A DNA stretch of 64,000 bases from Enterobacter asburiae (GCF_007035645.1 NZ_AP019632.1:4464001-4528000); one strand, 5' to 3'. Positions 35,487-49,509 are shown, numbered from the stretch's first letter. The notes: generated from the letters alone by a model not told the origin. A program made the numbers and translations.

Positions 35487-36638
35487 ATGAAAATGAACTT
35501 ACCGCCATTTATCGAGATCTACCGCGCCCTGATTGCCACTCCGTCCATCAGCGCAACGGAAGAAGCGCTGGATCAGAGCAATGAGTCTTTAATCAATCTG
35601 CTGGCGGGTTGGTTTAGCGATCTTGGGTTTAACGTTGAGGTTCAGCCCGTTCCCGGAACACGCCACAAATTTAACCTGCTCGCCAGCACCGGAACCGGTG
35701 CGGGCGGCCTGCTGCTGGCCGGCCATACCGACACCGTGCCGTTTGACGATGGCCGCTGGACGCGCGATCCGTTCACCCTGACCGAGCACGACAACAAGCT
35801 CTATGGTCTGGGCACCGCCGACATGAAAGGCTTCTTCGCCTTTATCCTCGACGCGCTGCGTGACGTGGACGTGACGAAGCTGAAAAAACCGCTCTACATT
35901 CTGGCGACCGCCGACGAAGAAACCAGCATGGCGGGCGCGCGCTACTTCTCGGAAAATACGTCGATTCGCCCGGATTGCGCGATCATCGGCGAGCCGACGT
36001 CTCTGCAGCCGATCCGCGCGCATAAAGGCCATATCTCTACGGCCGTGCGCGTGCTGGGTCAGTCCGGCCACTCCAGCGACCCGGCGCGCGGCGTGAACGC
36101 CATCGAGCTGATGCATGACGCCATCGGCCGCATCATGACCCTGCGCGACGATCTGAAAGAGCGCTACCACTACGACGCGTTCACCGTGCCGTATCCGACG
36201 CTGAACCTCGGCAGCCTGCATGGCGGCGATGCCTCCAACCGTATCTGCGCCTGCTGCGAACTGCATATGGACATCCGCCCGCTGCCGGGCATGACCCTCA
36301 GCGATCTCGACGGCCTGCTGAATGAAGCGCTGGCGCCGGTGAGCGAGCGCTGGCCGGGCCGCCTGACGGTCTCCGAACTGCATCCGCCGATCCCGGGTTA
36401 CGAATGCCCGCCGGATCATCAGCTGGTTGAGGTGGTGGAAAAGCTGCTCGGTGAGAAAACCGACGTGGTGAACTACTGCACCGAAGCGCCGTTTATTCAG
36501 ACGCTTTGCCCTACGCTGGTCCTGGGCCCCGGCTCCATCAACCAGGCCCACCAGCCTGATGAATATCTGGAAACCCGCTTCATCAAGCCAACCCGCGAAC
36601 TGATTACCCAGGTTGTGCATCACTTCTGCTGGCATTAA
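35487..36638 (+). CDS. argE: Acetylornithine deacetylase
   Basis: Dinuclear zinc hydrolase of the M20 family releasing ornithine from N-acetylornithine. ATG at 35487 with TAAGGTG nine bases upstream gives 383 residues, the E. coli length; an upstream GTG at 35478 is inside the ribosome site. Metal and catalytic residues visible: His80 in AGHTDTVP, Asp112 in TADMKG, Glu144-Glu145 in ADEETS. The enzymes of ornithine and arginine formation argC, argB, argH and argE thus lie around one operator. Confidence 0.97.
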   Translation: MKMNLPPFIEIYRALIATPSISATEEALDQSNESLINLLAGWFSDLGFNVEVQPVPGTRHKFNLLASTGTGAGGLLLAGHTDTVPFDDGRWTRDPFTLTEHDNKLYGLGTADMKGFFAFILDALRDVDVTKLKKPLYILATADEETSMAGARYFSENTSIRPDCAIIGEPTSLQPIRAHKGHISTAVRVLGQSGHSSDPARGVNAIELMHDAIGRIMTLRDDLKERYHYDAFTVPYPTLNLGSLHGGDASNRICACCELHMDIRPLPGMTLSDLDGLLNEALAPVSERWPGRLTVSELHPPIPGYECPPDHQLVEVVEKLLGEKTDVVNYCTEAPFIQTLCPTLVLGPGSINQAHQPDEYLETRFIKPTRELITQVVHHFCWH

Positions 36639-36653
36639 AACCGCACCGAAGAG

Positions 36654-36692
36654 TCCCCTCTCCCAGTGGGAGAGGGTCAGGGTGAGGCCAAC
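36654..36692. repeat. Box C-like palindromic repeat copy C
   Basis: CCCTCTCCC AGT GGGAGAGGG TCAGGGTGAGG, located 15 bases after argE. The palindrome is exact over nine base pairs. Confidence 0.7.
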
Positions 36693-36909
36693 AAATCGCA
36701 TGATCTCCGTCACATTCCCATAAGCATCTCTTATCTGACGCAATGCGAATTAAATTTCGTAAATTGCCCGCATTTATTCGTTTGCTGAACCGTTTTCGCA
36801 GCAATTGACGACGGGGGTTTTACGTGGCTTTATAAAGGGAGATGACAAAATAATGTCCAGATGATTTTCGCCTGGGCATAAACAAAAATGATGGGGTGAC
36901 TGGGTTTTT
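36693..36909 (+). promoter_or_regulatory. Region upstream of ppc
   Basis: About 215 bases between the argE repeat and ppc. It is A/T-rich and must contain the ppc promoter. A hairpin-forming segment (AGACGGGGG region is absent) was not found, and I could not settle on a single -10/-35 pair. No open frame of interest is seen. Confidence 0.4.
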
Positions 36910-39561
36910 ATGAACGAACAATATTCCGCGTTGCGTAGTAATGTCAGTATGCTCGGCAAAGTGCTTGGAGATACCATCAAAGACGCGTTGGGGGAGAACA
37001 TCCTCGACCGCGTTGAAACCATCCGCAAGCTGTCTAAATCTTCCCGTGCCGGTAACGAGGCCAGTCGTCAGGAGCTGCTCACCACCTTGCAGAACCTCTC
37101 AAACGATGAGCTGCTGCCCGTTGCACGCGCATTCAGCCAGTTCCTGAACCTGGCTAACACCGCTGAGCAATACCACAGCATTTCGCCAAACGGCGAAGCG
37201 GCAAGCAACCCGGAAGTCATTGCCCGCACCCTGCGTAAACTGAAAGACCAGCCAGACCTCAACGAAGCCACCATCAAAAAAGCGGTGGAATCGCTTTCGC
37301 TGGAGCTGGTGCTGACCGCACACCCCACTGAAATTACCCGTCGCACCCTGATCCACAAAATGGTGGAAGTGAACAACTGTCTGAAGCAGTTGGATAATAA
37401 AGATATTGCCGACTACGAACGCAACCAGCTGATGCGCCGTTTGCGCCAGCTGATTGCCCAGTCCTGGCACACCGATGAAATTCGTAAGCATCGTCCAAGC
37501 CCGGTCGACGAAGCCAAATGGGGCTTTGCGGTGGTGGAAAACAGCCTGTGGGAAGGGGTGCCTAACTATCTGCGCGAGCTGAACGAACAGCTGGAAGAGA
37601 ACCTCGGCTACCGCCTGCCGGTCGACTTCGTTCCGGTCCGCTTCACCTCCTGGATGGGCGGCGACCGCGACGGCAACCCGAACGTGACCGCGGAAATCAC
37701 CCGTCACGTCCTGCTGCTGAGCCGCTGGAAAGCGACCGACCTGTTCCTGAAAGACATTCAGGTGCTGATCTCCGAGCTGTCGATGGTTGAAGCGACGCCG
37801 GAACTGCGCGCGCTGGCCGGAGAAGAAGGCGCCAGCGAGCCGTACCGTTTCCTGATGAAGAAACTGCGTGGTCAGCTGATAGCCACTCAGGCCTGGCTGG
37901 AAGCACGTCTGAAAGGTCAGCGCCTGCCAAAACCAGAGGGTCTGCTCAGCCAGAACGAACAGCTCTGGGAGCCGCTGTATGCCTGTTATAAATCACTGCA
38001 GGCCTGCGGGATGGGCATCATCGCTAACGGCGAACTGCTCGACACCCTGCGCCGCGTGAAGTGTTTCGGCGTGCCGCTGGTGCGTATCGACGTACGTCAG
38101 GAAAGTACCCGTCATACCGAAGCGCTGGGCGAACTGACCCGCTATCTCGGCATCGGCGACTATGAAAGCTGGTCCGAAGCCGACAAACAGGCCTTCCTGA
38201 TCCGCGAGCTGAACTCGAAGCGCCCTCTGCTGCCGCGCAACTGGGAGCCAAGCAACGAAACCCGCGAAGTGCTCAACACCTGTAAAGCGATCGTGGATGC
38301 ACCGAAAGGATCGGTGGCCGCCTATGTGATCTCCATGGCGAAGACCCCGTCCGACGTGCTGGGCGTTCACCTTCTGCTGAAAGAAGCGGGAATCGACTAC
38401 GCCCTGCCGGTCGCCCCGCTGTTTGAGACCCTCGACGACCTGAACAACGCCAACGACGTCATGACCCAGCTGCTGAATATCGACTGGTACCGCGGCTTTA
38501 TTCAGGGCAAACAGATGGTGATGATTGGCTATTCTGACTCCGCGAAAGATGCGGGCGTGATGGCGGCATCCTGGGCGCAGTATCAGGCGCAGGACGCACT
38601 GATCAAAACCTGCGAGAAAGCCGGTATTGAGCTGACCCTGTTCCACGGACGCGGTGGCTCGATTGGCCGTGGCGGCGCACCAGCACACGCAGCGCTGCTT
38701 TCACAGCCGCCGGGAAGCCTGAAAGGCGGCCTGCGAGTCACCGAGCAGGGCGAGATGATCCGCTTCAAGTACGGTCTGCCGGAAGTGACCATCAGCAGCC
38801 TGTCGCTCTACACCAGCGCTATCCTGGAAGCAAACCTGCTGCCGCCGCCGGAGCCGAAAGCATCCTGGTGCCATATCATGGACGAGCTGTCTGATATCTC
38901 CTGCGATCTGTACCGCGGCTACGTGCGTGAAAACAAAGATTTCGTTCCTTACTTCCGCTCGGCCACGCCTGAGCAGGAGCTGGGTAAACTGCCGCTGGGC
39001 TCACGTCCTGCGAAGCGTCGCCCGACCGGTGGCGTAGAGTCTCTGCGCGCGATCCCGTGGATCTTCGCCTGGACGCAGAACCGTTTGATGCTGCCCGCCT
39101 GGCTGGGTGCCGGTGCCGCGCTGCAAAAAGTGGTGGAAGACGGTAAACAGAACGAACTGGAAACCATGTGCCGCGACTGGCCGTTCTTCTCTACCCGTCT
39201 GGGCATGCTGGAGATGGTCTTTTCGAAAGCTGACCTGTGGCTGGCGGAATACTACGACCAGCGTCTGGTGAAACCAGAGCTGTGGGCGCTGGGTAAAGAG
39301 CTGCGCGAACTGCTGGAAGGCGACATCAAAGTGGTACTGGACATCGCCAACGACTCACATCTGATGGCGGACCTGCCGTGGATTGCCGAGTCTATTCAGC
39401 TGCGTAACATCTACACCGACCCGCTGAACGTCCTGCAGGCAGAGCTGCTGCACCGTTCGCGTCTGGCGGAAGAAGAAGGTAAAGAGCCGGATCCGCGCGT
39501 TGAACAGGCGCTGATGGTGACGATTGCGGGCGTTGCTGCGGGTATGCGTAACACCGGCTAA
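36910..39561 (+). CDS. ppc: Phosphoenolpyruvate carboxylase
   Basis: Anaplerotic carboxylation of PEP to oxaloacetate; activated by acetyl-CoA and fructose bisphosphate and inhibited by aspartate. 883 residues, the same as E. coli. Catalytic His138 in [11 protein letters not shown], the glycine-rich loop [14 protein letters not shown] and the C-terminal MRNTG ending that forms part of the inhibitor and activity site are all present. Monocistronic, followed by a REP pair. Confidence 0.98.
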   Translation: MNEQYSALRSNVSMLGKVLGDTIKDALGENILDRVETIRKLSKSSRAGNEASRQELLTTLQNLSNDELLPVARAFSQFLNLANTAEQYHSISPNGEAASNPEVIARTLRKLKDQPDLNEATIKKAVESLSLELVLTAHPTEITRRTLIHKMVEVNNCLKQLDNKDIADYERNQLMRRLRQLIAQSWHTDEIRKHRPSPVDEAKWGFAVVENSLWEGVPNYLRELNEQLEENLGYRLPVDFVPVRFTSWMGGDRDGNPNVTAEITRHVLLLSRWKATDLFLKDIQVLISELSMVEATPELRALAGEEGASEPYRFLMKKLRGQLIATQAWLEARLKGQRLPKPEGLLSQNEQLWEPLYACYKSLQACGMGIIANGELLDTLRRVKCFGVPLVRIDVRQESTRHTEALGELTRYLGIGDYESWSEADKQAFLIRELNSKRPLLPRNWEPSNETREVLNTCKAIVDAPKGSVAAYVISMAKTPSDVLGVHLLLKEAGIDYALPVAPLFETLDDLNNANDVMTQLLNIDWYRGFIQGKQMVMIGYSDSAKDAGVMAASWAQYQAQDALIKTCEKAGIELTLFHGRGGSIGRGGAPAHAALLSQPPGSLKGGLRVTEQGEMIRFKYGLPEVTISSLSLYTSAILEANLLPPPEPKASWCHIMDELSDISCDLYRGYVRENKDFVPYFRSATPEQELGKLPLGSRPAKRRPTGGVESLRAIPWIFAWTQNRLMLPAWLGAGAALQKVVEDGKQNELETMCRDWPFFSTRLGMLEMVFSKADLWLAEYYDQRLVKPELWALGKELRELLEGDIKVVLDIANDSHLMADLPWIAESIQLRNIYTDPLNVLQAELLHRSRLAEEEGKEPDPRVEQALMVTIAGVAAGMRNTG

Positions 39562-39568
39562 TACTCTA

Positions 39569-39637
39569 TGCCCGGCGGCGCCGCGCTTGCCCGGACCTGT
39601 GACTGGTAGGCCGGGTAAGCGTTAGCGCCACCCGGCA
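39569..39637. repeat. REP pair between ppc and yijO
   Basis: TGCCCGGCGGCGCCGCGC...GCCCGGA followed by GTAGGCCGGGTAAGCG...CACCCGGCAC in opposite orientation, a BIME-like pair located just after ppc. Confidence 0.85.
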
Positions 39638-39655
39638 CATTTCGGTAGTCTTCTC

Positions 39656-40420
39656 ATGCATTCTGATATCACCCGAATCCTGGCAGACCTGGTAAACCGC
39701 ACGCTACCGCTGGGCCAGATTCATTTCTCAGCGCTGTCTGAACAGCATTCCCGAACATCTCCCTGCCTCGTCATTACCCTTGATGCCCCCTGTGAGGCGA
39801 TATTTTCATCCTTTGGACACTTAACGCATCCATCGTCTAACGCCCTGAGCATACATTTCGGTAAGCAGCTGCTAACTATCGAGTTACAGCATGACAATAC
39901 GCTTGTGCAGCAGCTCCAGGTTGCCCGTCGCGGTCCGCGAACGGGTGCTTTTCTTCTGCAGACGCTAACCGAATTACAGATGCAGCCGGATGAGCAAGAG
40001 ACCGCGATACTGGTGGTATTAAGCTTGCTCAGCCACTGCCGGGATCTGCTTGGCAGCGACATCCACACCGCCAGCCGCAGCCGCGCCCTGTTTGAGGCCA
40101 TTCGCCGCTTCATCGAAGAACATCACGCTTCGGCGTTAACCCGTGAATCCGTCGCGCAGGCGTTCTACGTCTCGCCGAACTACCTTTCCCACCTCTTTCA
40201 GAAGATTGGCAACGTGGGGTTCAACGAATACCTGACGCAAACGCGACTCGAACACGCGCGCCAGCTGCTGAAAGGCTACGATCTTAAAATCAAAGATATC
40301 GCCGCACGCTGTGGGTTTACAGACAGCAATTACTTCTGCCGTCTCTTTCGCAAGCACACCGAACGCTCTCCTTCCGAATATCGTCGCCAGTATCACAGCG
40401 AGCTGACCGCCAAAAAATAG
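39656..40420 (+). CDS. yijO: AraC-family transcriptional regulator YijO
   Basis: 254 residues. The C-terminal 100 residues form two AraC-type HTH motifs (LTRESVAQAFYVSPNYLSHL and IKDIAARCGFTDSNYFCRLF) ending RSPSEYRRQY. The N-terminal half is a small-molecule sensing domain of unknown ligand. It is clearly more diverged from the E. coli protein than its neighbours, mostly in the N-terminal half. The gene lies next to ppc as in E. coli, but here is followed directly by fsaB-gldA, so a regulatory link with those sugar and triose genes is possible but unproven. Confidence 0.85.
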   Translation: MHSDITRILADLVNRTLPLGQIHFSALSEQHSRTSPCLVITLDAPCEAIFSSFGHLTHPSSNALSIHFGKQLLTIELQHDNTLVQQLQVARRGPRTGAFLLQTLTELQMQPDEQETAILVVLSLLSHCRDLLGSDIHTASRSRALFEAIRRFIEEHHASALTRESVAQAFYVSPNYLSHLFQKIGNVGFNEYLTQTRLEHARQLLKGYDLKIKDIAARCGFTDSNYFCRLFRKHTERSPSEYRRQYHSELTAKK

Positions 40421-40433
40421 CATTGTGATCGCT

Positions 40434-40449
40434 CTCGCACTTCGCTAAG
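40434..40449 (+). promoter_or_regulatory. Candidate CRP site upstream of fsaB-gldA
   Basis: TGTGA-TCGCTC-TCGCA matches the CRP consensus TGTGA-N6-TCACA at 9 of 10 core positions. It lies 100 bases before fsaB, just after the yijO stop, and is plausible for a catabolite-controlled aldolase/dehydrogenase pair. Confidence 0.5.
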
Positions 40450-40548
40450 GACATTACATTTGTCCAGTATTTGGCAAAATTGGCCTGTATCCGCCCTGCC
40501 TGCCCGCGTCTTATCCTTTATTCAACCTTTCTGACTTAAGGAAAAATA

Positions 40549-41211
40549 ATGGAACTGTACCTGGATACCGCCAACGTGGCGGAAGTTGAACGCCTGGCGC
40601 GGGTCTTCCCCATTGCGGGGGTCACTACCAACCCGAGCATCGTTGCCGCCAGCCGTGAATCCATCTGGGACGTGCTGCCGCGTCTGCAAAAAGCCATCGG
40701 GCCGGAAGGCACGCTGTTTGCTCAAACCATGAGCCGCGATGCCGAAGGGATGGTGGCAGAGGCCAAACGTCTGAGTAACGCCGTCCCGGGCATCGTGGTG
40801 AAAATCCCGGTGACGGCTCAGGGGCTCATCGCGATTAAAGCGTTGAAAAAAGAGGGGATAGCCACGCTGGGGACCGCTGTTTACAGCGCGGCACAGGGCC
40901 TGCTCGCCGCGCTGGCAGGCGCGAAATATGTCGCGCCGTACGTAAACCGCGTTGACGCGCAGGGCGGTGACGGCATTCGCATGGTCCAGGAGCTGCAATC
41001 CCTGCTGGAACTGCACGCGCCGGAAAGCAAAGTGCTGGCCGCCAGCTTCAAAACGCCGCGGCAGGCGCTGGACTGCCTGCTGGCGGGATGCGAGGCAATC
41101 ACGCTTCCCTTAGACGTAGCGCAACAAATGCTCGGCACGCCAGCGGTAGAGTCAGCCATAGAGAAGTTCGAGCAGGACTGGAAAAACGCGTTTGGTAACC
41201 TCAACCTCTAA
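40549..41211 (+). CDS. fsaB: Fructose-6-phosphate aldolase 2
   Basis: Class I aldolase of the transaldolase-like family that cleaves fructose 6-phosphate to glyceraldehyde 3-phosphate and dihydroxyacetone. 220 residues, the same as E. coli FsaB (TalC). The Schiff-base lysine is Lys85 in GIVVKIPVT. Dihydroxyacetone is also a product of the neighbouring GldA, so the two form a functional pair; the gap is 12 bases with AGGGAG for gldA. In E. coli the PTS genes ptsA/frw lie upstream; here they are absent. Confidence 0.95.
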   Translation: MELYLDTANVAEVERLARVFPIAGVTTNPSIVAASRESIWDVLPRLQKAIGPEGTLFAQTMSRDAEGMVAEAKRLSNAVPGIVVKIPVTAQGLIAIKALKKEGIATLGTAVYSAAQGLLAALAGAKYVAPYVNRVDAQGGDGIRMVQELQSLLELHAPESKVLAASFKTPRQALDCLLAGCEAITLPLDVAQQMLGTPAVESAIEKFEQDWKNAFGNLNL

Positions 41212-41223
41212 GGGAGAACTGTT

Positions 41224-42327
41224 ATGGACCGTATCATTCAATCGCCGGGAAAATATATCCAGGGCGCTGATGTGCTTACCCGTCTCGGCGACTATCTGAA
41301 ACCCCTGGCCAATCGCTGGCTGGTTGTCGGCGATAAATTTGTGCTGGGTTTTGCCGAAGAGACCCTGCGCCAGAGTTTTAAAAAAGCCGAACTGCACGCC
41401 GAAATAGCGCCGTTTGGCGGCGAATGTTCACAAAATGAAATCGATCGCCTGAAAAAACTGGCCGACAGCGCCGACTGCCTGGCAGTGCTGGGTATCGGCG
41501 GCGGTAAAACGCTGGATACCGCCAAAGCGCTGGCCCATTTTATGGACGTACCCGTCGCCATTGCGCCAACAATCGCCTCCACCGATGCGCCGTGCAGCGC
41601 CCTTTCCGTCATTTACACCGACAGCGGTGAGTTCGATCGCTACCTGATGCTGCCGCACAACCCGAACATGGTAATCGTCGATACCAAAGTGGTAGCGGGC
41701 GCGCCGGCACGCCTGCTGGCCGCCGGGATTGGCGATGCGCTGGCAACCTGGTTTGAAGCACGCGCCTGCTCGCGCAGCGGCGCGAGCACCATGGCGGGCG
41801 GCAAATGTACGCAGGCTGCACTCGCGCTGGCCGAGCTGTGCTACAACACGCTGGTTGAAGAGGGTGAAAAAGCCATGCTGGCCGCGGAACAGCATGTGGT
41901 TACACCGGCGCTGGAACGCATTATCGAAGCCAACACCTATCTCAGCGGCGTAGGCTTTGAAAGCGGCGGGCTGGCGGCGGCACACGCTATTCATAACGGA
42001 ATGACGGCGGTACCGGACGCGCACCACTTCTATCACGGTGAAAAAGTGGCGTTTGGCACGCTCACACAGCTGGTGCTGGAAAACGCGCCGGTAGAAGAAA
42101 TAGAGACCGTCGCCGCGCTTTGTCACAGCGTTGGGCTGCCGATCACGCTGGCACAGCTAAATATCAAAGAGGATATTCCGGCCAAAATGCGTTTGATCGC
42201 GGAAGCCTCCTGTGCCGAAGGGGAAACTATCCACAACATGCCCGGCGGCGTAACGCCGGATCAGGTATATGCGGCGCTGCTGGTGGCCGACCAGTATGGG
42301 CAGCGGTTCCTGCAGGAGTGGGAGTAA
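41224..42327 (+). CDS. gldA: Glycerol dehydrogenase
   Basis: NAD-dependent, zinc-containing iron-type alcohol dehydrogenase interconverting glycerol and dihydroxyacetone; also acts on 1,2-propanediol and related diols. 367 residues, the same as E. coli. NAD-binding [13 protein letters not shown] (90-102), Asp171 in [11 protein letters not shown] as a metal ligand and the histidine-rich [14 protein letters not shown] segment near 270. Second gene of fsaB-gldA, closed by a clear terminator. Confidence 0.97.
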   Translation: MDRIIQSPGKYIQGADVLTRLGDYLKPLANRWLVVGDKFVLGFAEETLRQSFKKAELHAEIAPFGGECSQNEIDRLKKLADSADCLAVLGIGGGKTLDTAKALAHFMDVPVAIAPTIASTDAPCSALSVIYTDSGEFDRYLMLPHNPNMVIVDTKVVAGAPARLLAAGIGDALATWFEARACSRSGASTMAGGKCTQAALALAELCYNTLVEEGEKAMLAAEQHVVTPALERIIEANTYLSGVGFESGGLAAAHAIHNGMTAVPDAHHFYHGEKVAFGTLTQLVLENAPVEEIETVAALCHSVGLPITLAQLNIKEDIPAKMRLIAEASCAEGETIHNMPGGVTPDQVYAALLVADQYGQRFLQEWE

Positions 42328-42338
42328 ATAGCGTGAAT

Positions 42339-42368
42339 AAAAATCCCCGCATTAGCGGGGATTTTTTT
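42339..42368 (+). terminator. Terminator after gldA
   Basis: AAATCCCCGC / GCGGGGATTT with an ATTA loop and a following run of seven T. It is a strong intrinsic terminator 12 bases after the gldA stop. Confidence 0.93.
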
Positions 42369-42372
42369 GCCC

Positions 42373-42405
42373 GTAGGCCGGGTAAGCGTTAACGCCACCC
42401 GGCAC
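42373..42405. repeat. REP element between gldA and katG
   Basis: GTAGGCCGGGTAAGCGTTA / ACGCCACCCGGCAC, a single REP unit placed directly after the gldA terminator. Confidence 0.85.
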
Positions 42406-42410
42406 AACGG

Positions 42411-44680
<2,270 letters not shown>

Positions 44681-44705
44681 TACCTTTTAACTATTCGCGT
44701 AACTA

Positions 44706-44730
44706 AAAAGCCCTCATAATACGAGGGCTT
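44706..44730. terminator. Terminator after metF
   Basis: AAAGCCCTC / GAGGGCTTT with a seven-base loop, eight bases after the metF stop on the minus strand. It may act in both directions. Confidence 0.8.
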
Positions 44731-44738
44731 TGTGCTTA

Positions 44739-45629
<891 letters not shown>

Positions 45630-45668
45630 TTACCTCTATCAATCGCATGTCGTTATTTGTTGTGTTGT

Positions 45669-45700
45669 GAACTTCTATACGTTTAGACGTCCAGATGTAA
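45669..45700 (-). promoter_or_regulatory. MetJ operator of metF
   Basis: Four consecutive 8-mers: GAACTTCT, ATACGTTT, AGACGTCC and AGATGTAA match AGACGTCT at 5, 6, 7 and 5 of 8 positions. The array sits upstream of metF as in E. coli. Confidence 0.85.
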
Positions 45701-45806
45701 AAATGACGGAAAAGCGGAGGGACGTCAACATAAATAATCAACAATAACGGTGAGGTTTGCTCAGGGAATATGAGGGAAATTCAGCATGAGGGTGAGTGCG
45801 GTCTGA

Positions 45807-45845
45807 TGCCCTCACCCTAACCCTCTCCCACAGGGAGAGGGAAAT
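45807..45845. repeat. Box C-like palindromic repeat copy D
   Basis: GATGCCCTCACCCTAACCC then CTCTCCCACAGGGAGAG, opposite in orientation to copies A and C. It lies between the metF upstream region and the metL end. Confidence 0.7.
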
Positions 45846-45852
45846 TCAGGCT

Positions 45853-48285
45853 TTACAGCAGCTTAGCCAGACGGTTGATGTCGGACTGAATGGCTCCAGC
45901 GGTGACATCGCGTCCCGCGCCAGGGCCGCGGATCACCAGCGGGTTATCGCGGTACCAGCGGCTTTCGATGGCGAAGACGTTATCGCACGGCAGCAGCGCC
46001 GCCAGCGGATGTTCAGGACGCACCGCCTCGACGCCGACTCGCGCTTTTCCGTTGGCCTCGAAACGCGCCACATAGCGCAGTACCAGCCCCATCTCGTTCG
46101 CCGCTTCCAGACGCTGTACCATCTGCTCGTTAAGCTCTTCACCATTTTCAAAGAAATGATCCACAGAACCTTCTTCACAGCCGGCAGGCACCAGCGATTC
46201 GACGCGTACGGAATCCGGTTCGATGTCATAACCGGCTTCACGCGCCAGGATCACCAGCTTACGCATCACGTCTTTGCCGGAAAGGTCAACGCGCGGATCG
46301 GGCTCGGTTAAGCCCTGCTGCCACGCCTGATCCACCAGGTCGGTGAACGGTACGGTGCCGTCAAACTGCAGGAAAAGCCAGGAGAGCGTGCCGGAGAAAA
46401 TACCGCTCAGCGCCAGAATGCTGTCGCCGCTTTCAATCAGGTCACGCACGGTGTGGTTAACCGGCAGGCCAGCCCCAACGGTGGCGTTATAGAGCCAGTG
46501 GCGCCCCGTTTTTTCAAACGCGTCGTGGATCTGGCGGTATTTATCGGTGCTGCTCGCCCCCGCCAGCTTGTTCGCACTGATAACGTGGAAACCGTGGCTG
46601 GCGAAATCCAGATACTGATCCGCAAGCTGTTCGCTGGCGGTAACGTCCAGCACCACCAGATCGTCATACGGGTGCGCGCGCATCCAGAGGAACAGCGGCT
46701 CTTCATCCTGCTCTACCGCTTCATCATTAAAGAACGCAAGCGCGCGGCTGGCGTCCAGCCCTTCGTAGTTCAGGAGGCTGCGGCGGCTGTCCACAACGCC
46801 CGCGAGAATGAATTCGAATCCGGTACGCGCCGAGAGCGTCACCTGTTCGCGGGCAAACAGTTCCAGCCAGCGGGAACCGATGTTGCCTTTCCCGAACAGC
46901 ACCAGGCCGATGCGCTTTTCCGCGCGGAACAGGGAGGTGTGCAGACCCTGAATCAGGCTCTCGGTTGGCCCTTTGCGCAGGACGGCGACCAGGCTGATGC
47001 CCTCTTCCGACTGCCAGGTGAACTCCACCGGCTGGCCTTTCAGCTGCTGCCAGAAGCGGTGGCAATGCAGCGGGTTACGGGTGACGCCCGCGCCCACCAT
47101 CGCCACCAGCGCCAGCCCCTGACGCAGGCGAAGCTCGCCCGGCAGGCCCGCTTCATCCAGAATTTTCAGCGCGCTGTCCGCCACTTCCGCGGTATAGCAG
47201 AACTGTAACAGCTGGCGATCGTTATGCACGCCAACGGCCAGCGGACGCACCTGGGCGCGTTTGAGGATCGTGTCGATATCTTTATGCGCCAGCTTGAAGT
47301 CCTGGCCCGCAGGCACCTGGAACTCAATCAGGCAGATGTCGTCGTGGCTGGTGACAATACGCGCCCCGGTACCGGACGCCAGCACGCGTTCAATACGCGT
47401 AGAGCCTTGATCCGGGGTGTAACTGCAGCGCAGCTGGAGGTCGATATCGCTGCCGGAAACCGGCTGCAGCGTGCGCGCGTGCAGTACCGGCGCGGCCAGA
47501 CGCGCCAGCTCGCTGGCTTCGTCGAGACGCAGCAGCGGCAGCAGGCAGGCATCTTTTACTTTACGCGGGTCCGCGCTGTACACACCGGCCACGTCGCTCC
47601 AGATGGTGACGCGGGACACGCCCGCCAGGGCACCAATCTGCGTTGCCGAGTAGTCCGAACCGTTACGGCCCAGCAGCACGGTTTCGCCCGCGTTGCTGCG
47701 GCTGATAAAGCCGGTGACGACAATACGTTTGCCCGGGTGCTGCACCAGCAGCTGTTGCAGCAGTGGGTAGGACAACCCTTCATCCACCTGCGGCTGCGCG
47801 GCGCGTTCGGCGCGCAGGAAATCACGCGCGTCGAGCCAGGCCGCTTCCACGCCCAGGTGTTGCAGCACGGCGGCCATCAGGCGCGCGGACCACACTTCAC
47901 CGTGGCCCACCACTTCGGCATACACCGCGTCGGTAATTCCGCTGTCCAGCAGGGCAGCCAGACGCTCAAGGTCATGCGTAAAGGCGCTGATCAGCCCGTC
48001 CGCAACGTCCGCAGGCAGCAAGCCGGCAATCAGCTCGCTCTGGTAACGGCGTAAGGACTGTTGCACCTGATGCGCAGAAAGGCGATCGGTCTGGCTCAGT
48101 TTCAGCCAGCTAATCAACTGGTTGGTGGTGCTGCCCGCCGCCGAGACAACCATCATGTCACCCGGCTGTGAATATTCCGTCATGATCCCTGCAACGCGCA
48201 GGTAACATTTCACATCAGCAAGACTACTACCACCAAACTTGTGCAGTTGACGACCCTTCGCCCCTGCCTGCGCTATCACACTCAT
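45853..48285 (-). CDS. metL: Bifunctional aspartokinase II/homoserine dehydrogenase II
   Basis: Fused enzyme for the first and third steps from aspartate toward methionine. 810 residues, the same as E. coli. The aspartokinase domain opens with HKFGGSSLADV (15-25) and contains FISRSNAGETVLLGRNGSD. The middle interface domain is degenerate ACT-like. The homoserine dehydrogenase domain begins near 460 with FGKGNIGSRW and includes SANKLAGAS and GIFSGTLSW. It starts two bases after the metB stop, and the pair is repressed by MetJ rather than feedback-inhibited. Confidence 0.98.
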   Translation of the reverse strand: MSVIAQAGAKGRQLHKFGGSSLADVKCYLRVAGIMTEYSQPGDMMVVSAAGSTTNQLISWLKLSQTDRLSAHQVQQSLRRYQSELIAGLLPADVADGLISAFTHDLERLAALLDSGITDAVYAEVVGHGEVWSARLMAAVLQHLGVEAAWLDARDFLRAERAAQPQVDEGLSYPLLQQLLVQHPGKRIVVTGFISRSNAGETVLLGRNGSDYSATQIGALAGVSRVTIWSDVAGVYSADPRKVKDACLLPLLRLDEASELARLAAPVLHARTLQPVSGSDIDLQLRCSYTPDQGSTRIERVLASGTGARIVTSHDDICLIEFQVPAGQDFKLAHKDIDTILKRAQVRPLAVGVHNDRQLLQFCYTAEVADSALKILDEAGLPGELRLRQGLALVAMVGAGVTRNPLHCHRFWQQLKGQPVEFTWQSEEGISLVAVLRKGPTESLIQGLHTSLFRAEKRIGLVLFGKGNIGSRWLELFAREQVTLSARTGFEFILAGVVDSRRSLLNYEGLDASRALAFFNDEAVEQDEEPLFLWMRAHPYDDLVVLDVTASEQLADQYLDFASHGFHVISANKLAGASSTDKYRQIHDAFEKTGRHWLYNATVGAGLPVNHTVRDLIESGDSILALSGIFSGTLSWLFLQFDGTVPFTDLVDQAWQQGLTEPDPRVDLSGKDVMRKLVILAREAGYDIEPDSVRVESLVPAGCEEGSVDHFFENGEELNEQMVQRLEAANEMGLVLRYVARFEANGKARVGVEAVRPEHPLAALLPCDNVFAIESRWYRDNPLVIRGPGAGRDVTAGAIQSDINRLAKLL

Positions 48286-48287
48286 GA

Positions 48288-49448
48288 TTACCCCTTGGCT
48301 GCGATCCGGAAGGCATTTTCCAGATCGGCAATTAAATCTTCAGAATCTTCAATGCCGGTTGAGATACGCAGCAGCGTCTCAGAAATTCCGGCGGCGGCAC
48401 GAGCTTCCGGTGCCATACCTGCGTGCGTCATGGTCGCGGCGTGGGAGATCAAGCTTTCAACCCCACCTAAGGATTCCGCCAGCGTAAACAATGACAGCCC
48501 GCTCAGGAAGCGACGCAGCGTTTGCTCGTCACCGTCCAGTTCAAAACTTAACATCGCGCCAAACCCTTTCTGCTGACGCGCGGCAATCTCGTGCCCCTGA
48601 TTTTCCGGCAGCGACGGGTGATAAAGCTTTTTCACCAGCGGCTGGGTTTTCAGGAAATCGACAATCGCCTGGGCATTGCGCTGCGCCACGTCCATGCGCG
48701 GCGACAGCGTGCGGATGCCGCGCAACAGCAGATAGCTGTCGAAGGCCCCCGCGGTGACGCCAATATTATTGGCCCACCATGCCAGTTCGGTGACAACGTC
48801 GGGATCTTTAGCAATCACCACGCCCGCCACCACATCAGAATGACCGTTCAGATATTTAGTGCATGAATGCAATACCAGATCGGCACCCAGTGCGAGTGGG
48901 TTCTGAAGGGCCGGACTGAGGAACGTATTATCCACTACACTTATCGCTCCCGCATCCCTTGCGAGCTGACAAATTTTCGCAATATCGACAACGCGCAACA
49001 ATGGATTGCTTGGACTTTCCACCAGAACCAGCTTCGGTTTCTCTGCCAGGGCCTGTTTCAGCGCCTGTTCGTCGTTTTGATCGACAAACAGGACGCGATA
49101 GCATCCGCGTTTCGCCAGGCTGTCAAACAGGCGATAGCTGCCGCCGTAGCAGTCGTGCGGCGCAACCAGCAGATCGCCGGGTTTCAGGAACACCGTGGTC
49201 ACCAGGTGAATGGCGGACATCCCCGTATTGGTTAATACTGCACCTGCGCCACCTTCCAGCTCGGCCAGCGCGCGCTGGGTCACGTCACGCGTAGGGTTGC
49301 CACGACGCGAATAATCATGCGCGCGGGGTTCATTAAATCCGGTGAAATTATAGGTACTGGAAAGATGAATCGGCGGGACAACGCAGCCGTACTGCTCGTC
49401 ATCATTTAATCCGCTACGCACTGCAATAGTGGCCTGTTTACGCGTCAT
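48288..49448 (-). CDS. metB: Cystathionine gamma-synthase
   Basis: PLP enzyme joining O-succinylhomoserine and cysteine to cystathionine. 386 residues, the same as E. coli. PLP lysine Lys198 in HSCTKYLNGH; phosphate-binding Tyr46/Arg48 region DYSRRGNPTR. First gene of metBL, divergent from metJ, whose product binds the shared operator at 49510-49541. Confidence 0.98.
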   Translation of the reverse strand: MTRKQATIAVRSGLNDDEQYGCVVPPIHLSSTYNFTGFNEPRAHDYSRRGNPTRDVTQRALAELEGGAGAVLTNTGMSAIHLVTTVFLKPGDLLVAPHDCYGGSYRLFDSLAKRGCYRVLFVDQNDEQALKQALAEKPKLVLVESPSNPLLRVVDIAKICQLARDAGAISVVDNTFLSPALQNPLALGADLVLHSCTKYLNGHSDVVAGVVIAKDPDVVTELAWWANNIGVTAGAFDSYLLLRGIRTLSPRMDVAQRNAQAIVDFLKTQPLVKKLYHPSLPENQGHEIAARQQKGFGAMLSFELDGDEQTLRRFLSGLSLFTLAESLGGVESLISHAATMTHAGMAPEARAAAGISETLLRISTGIEDSEDLIADLENAFRIAAKG

Positions 49449-49509
49449 GGTGAGGGCTTCCTGGCGAATGAGGTGAAAAGTCAGGCACCAGAGTAAACAC
49501 TGAAAGTAT

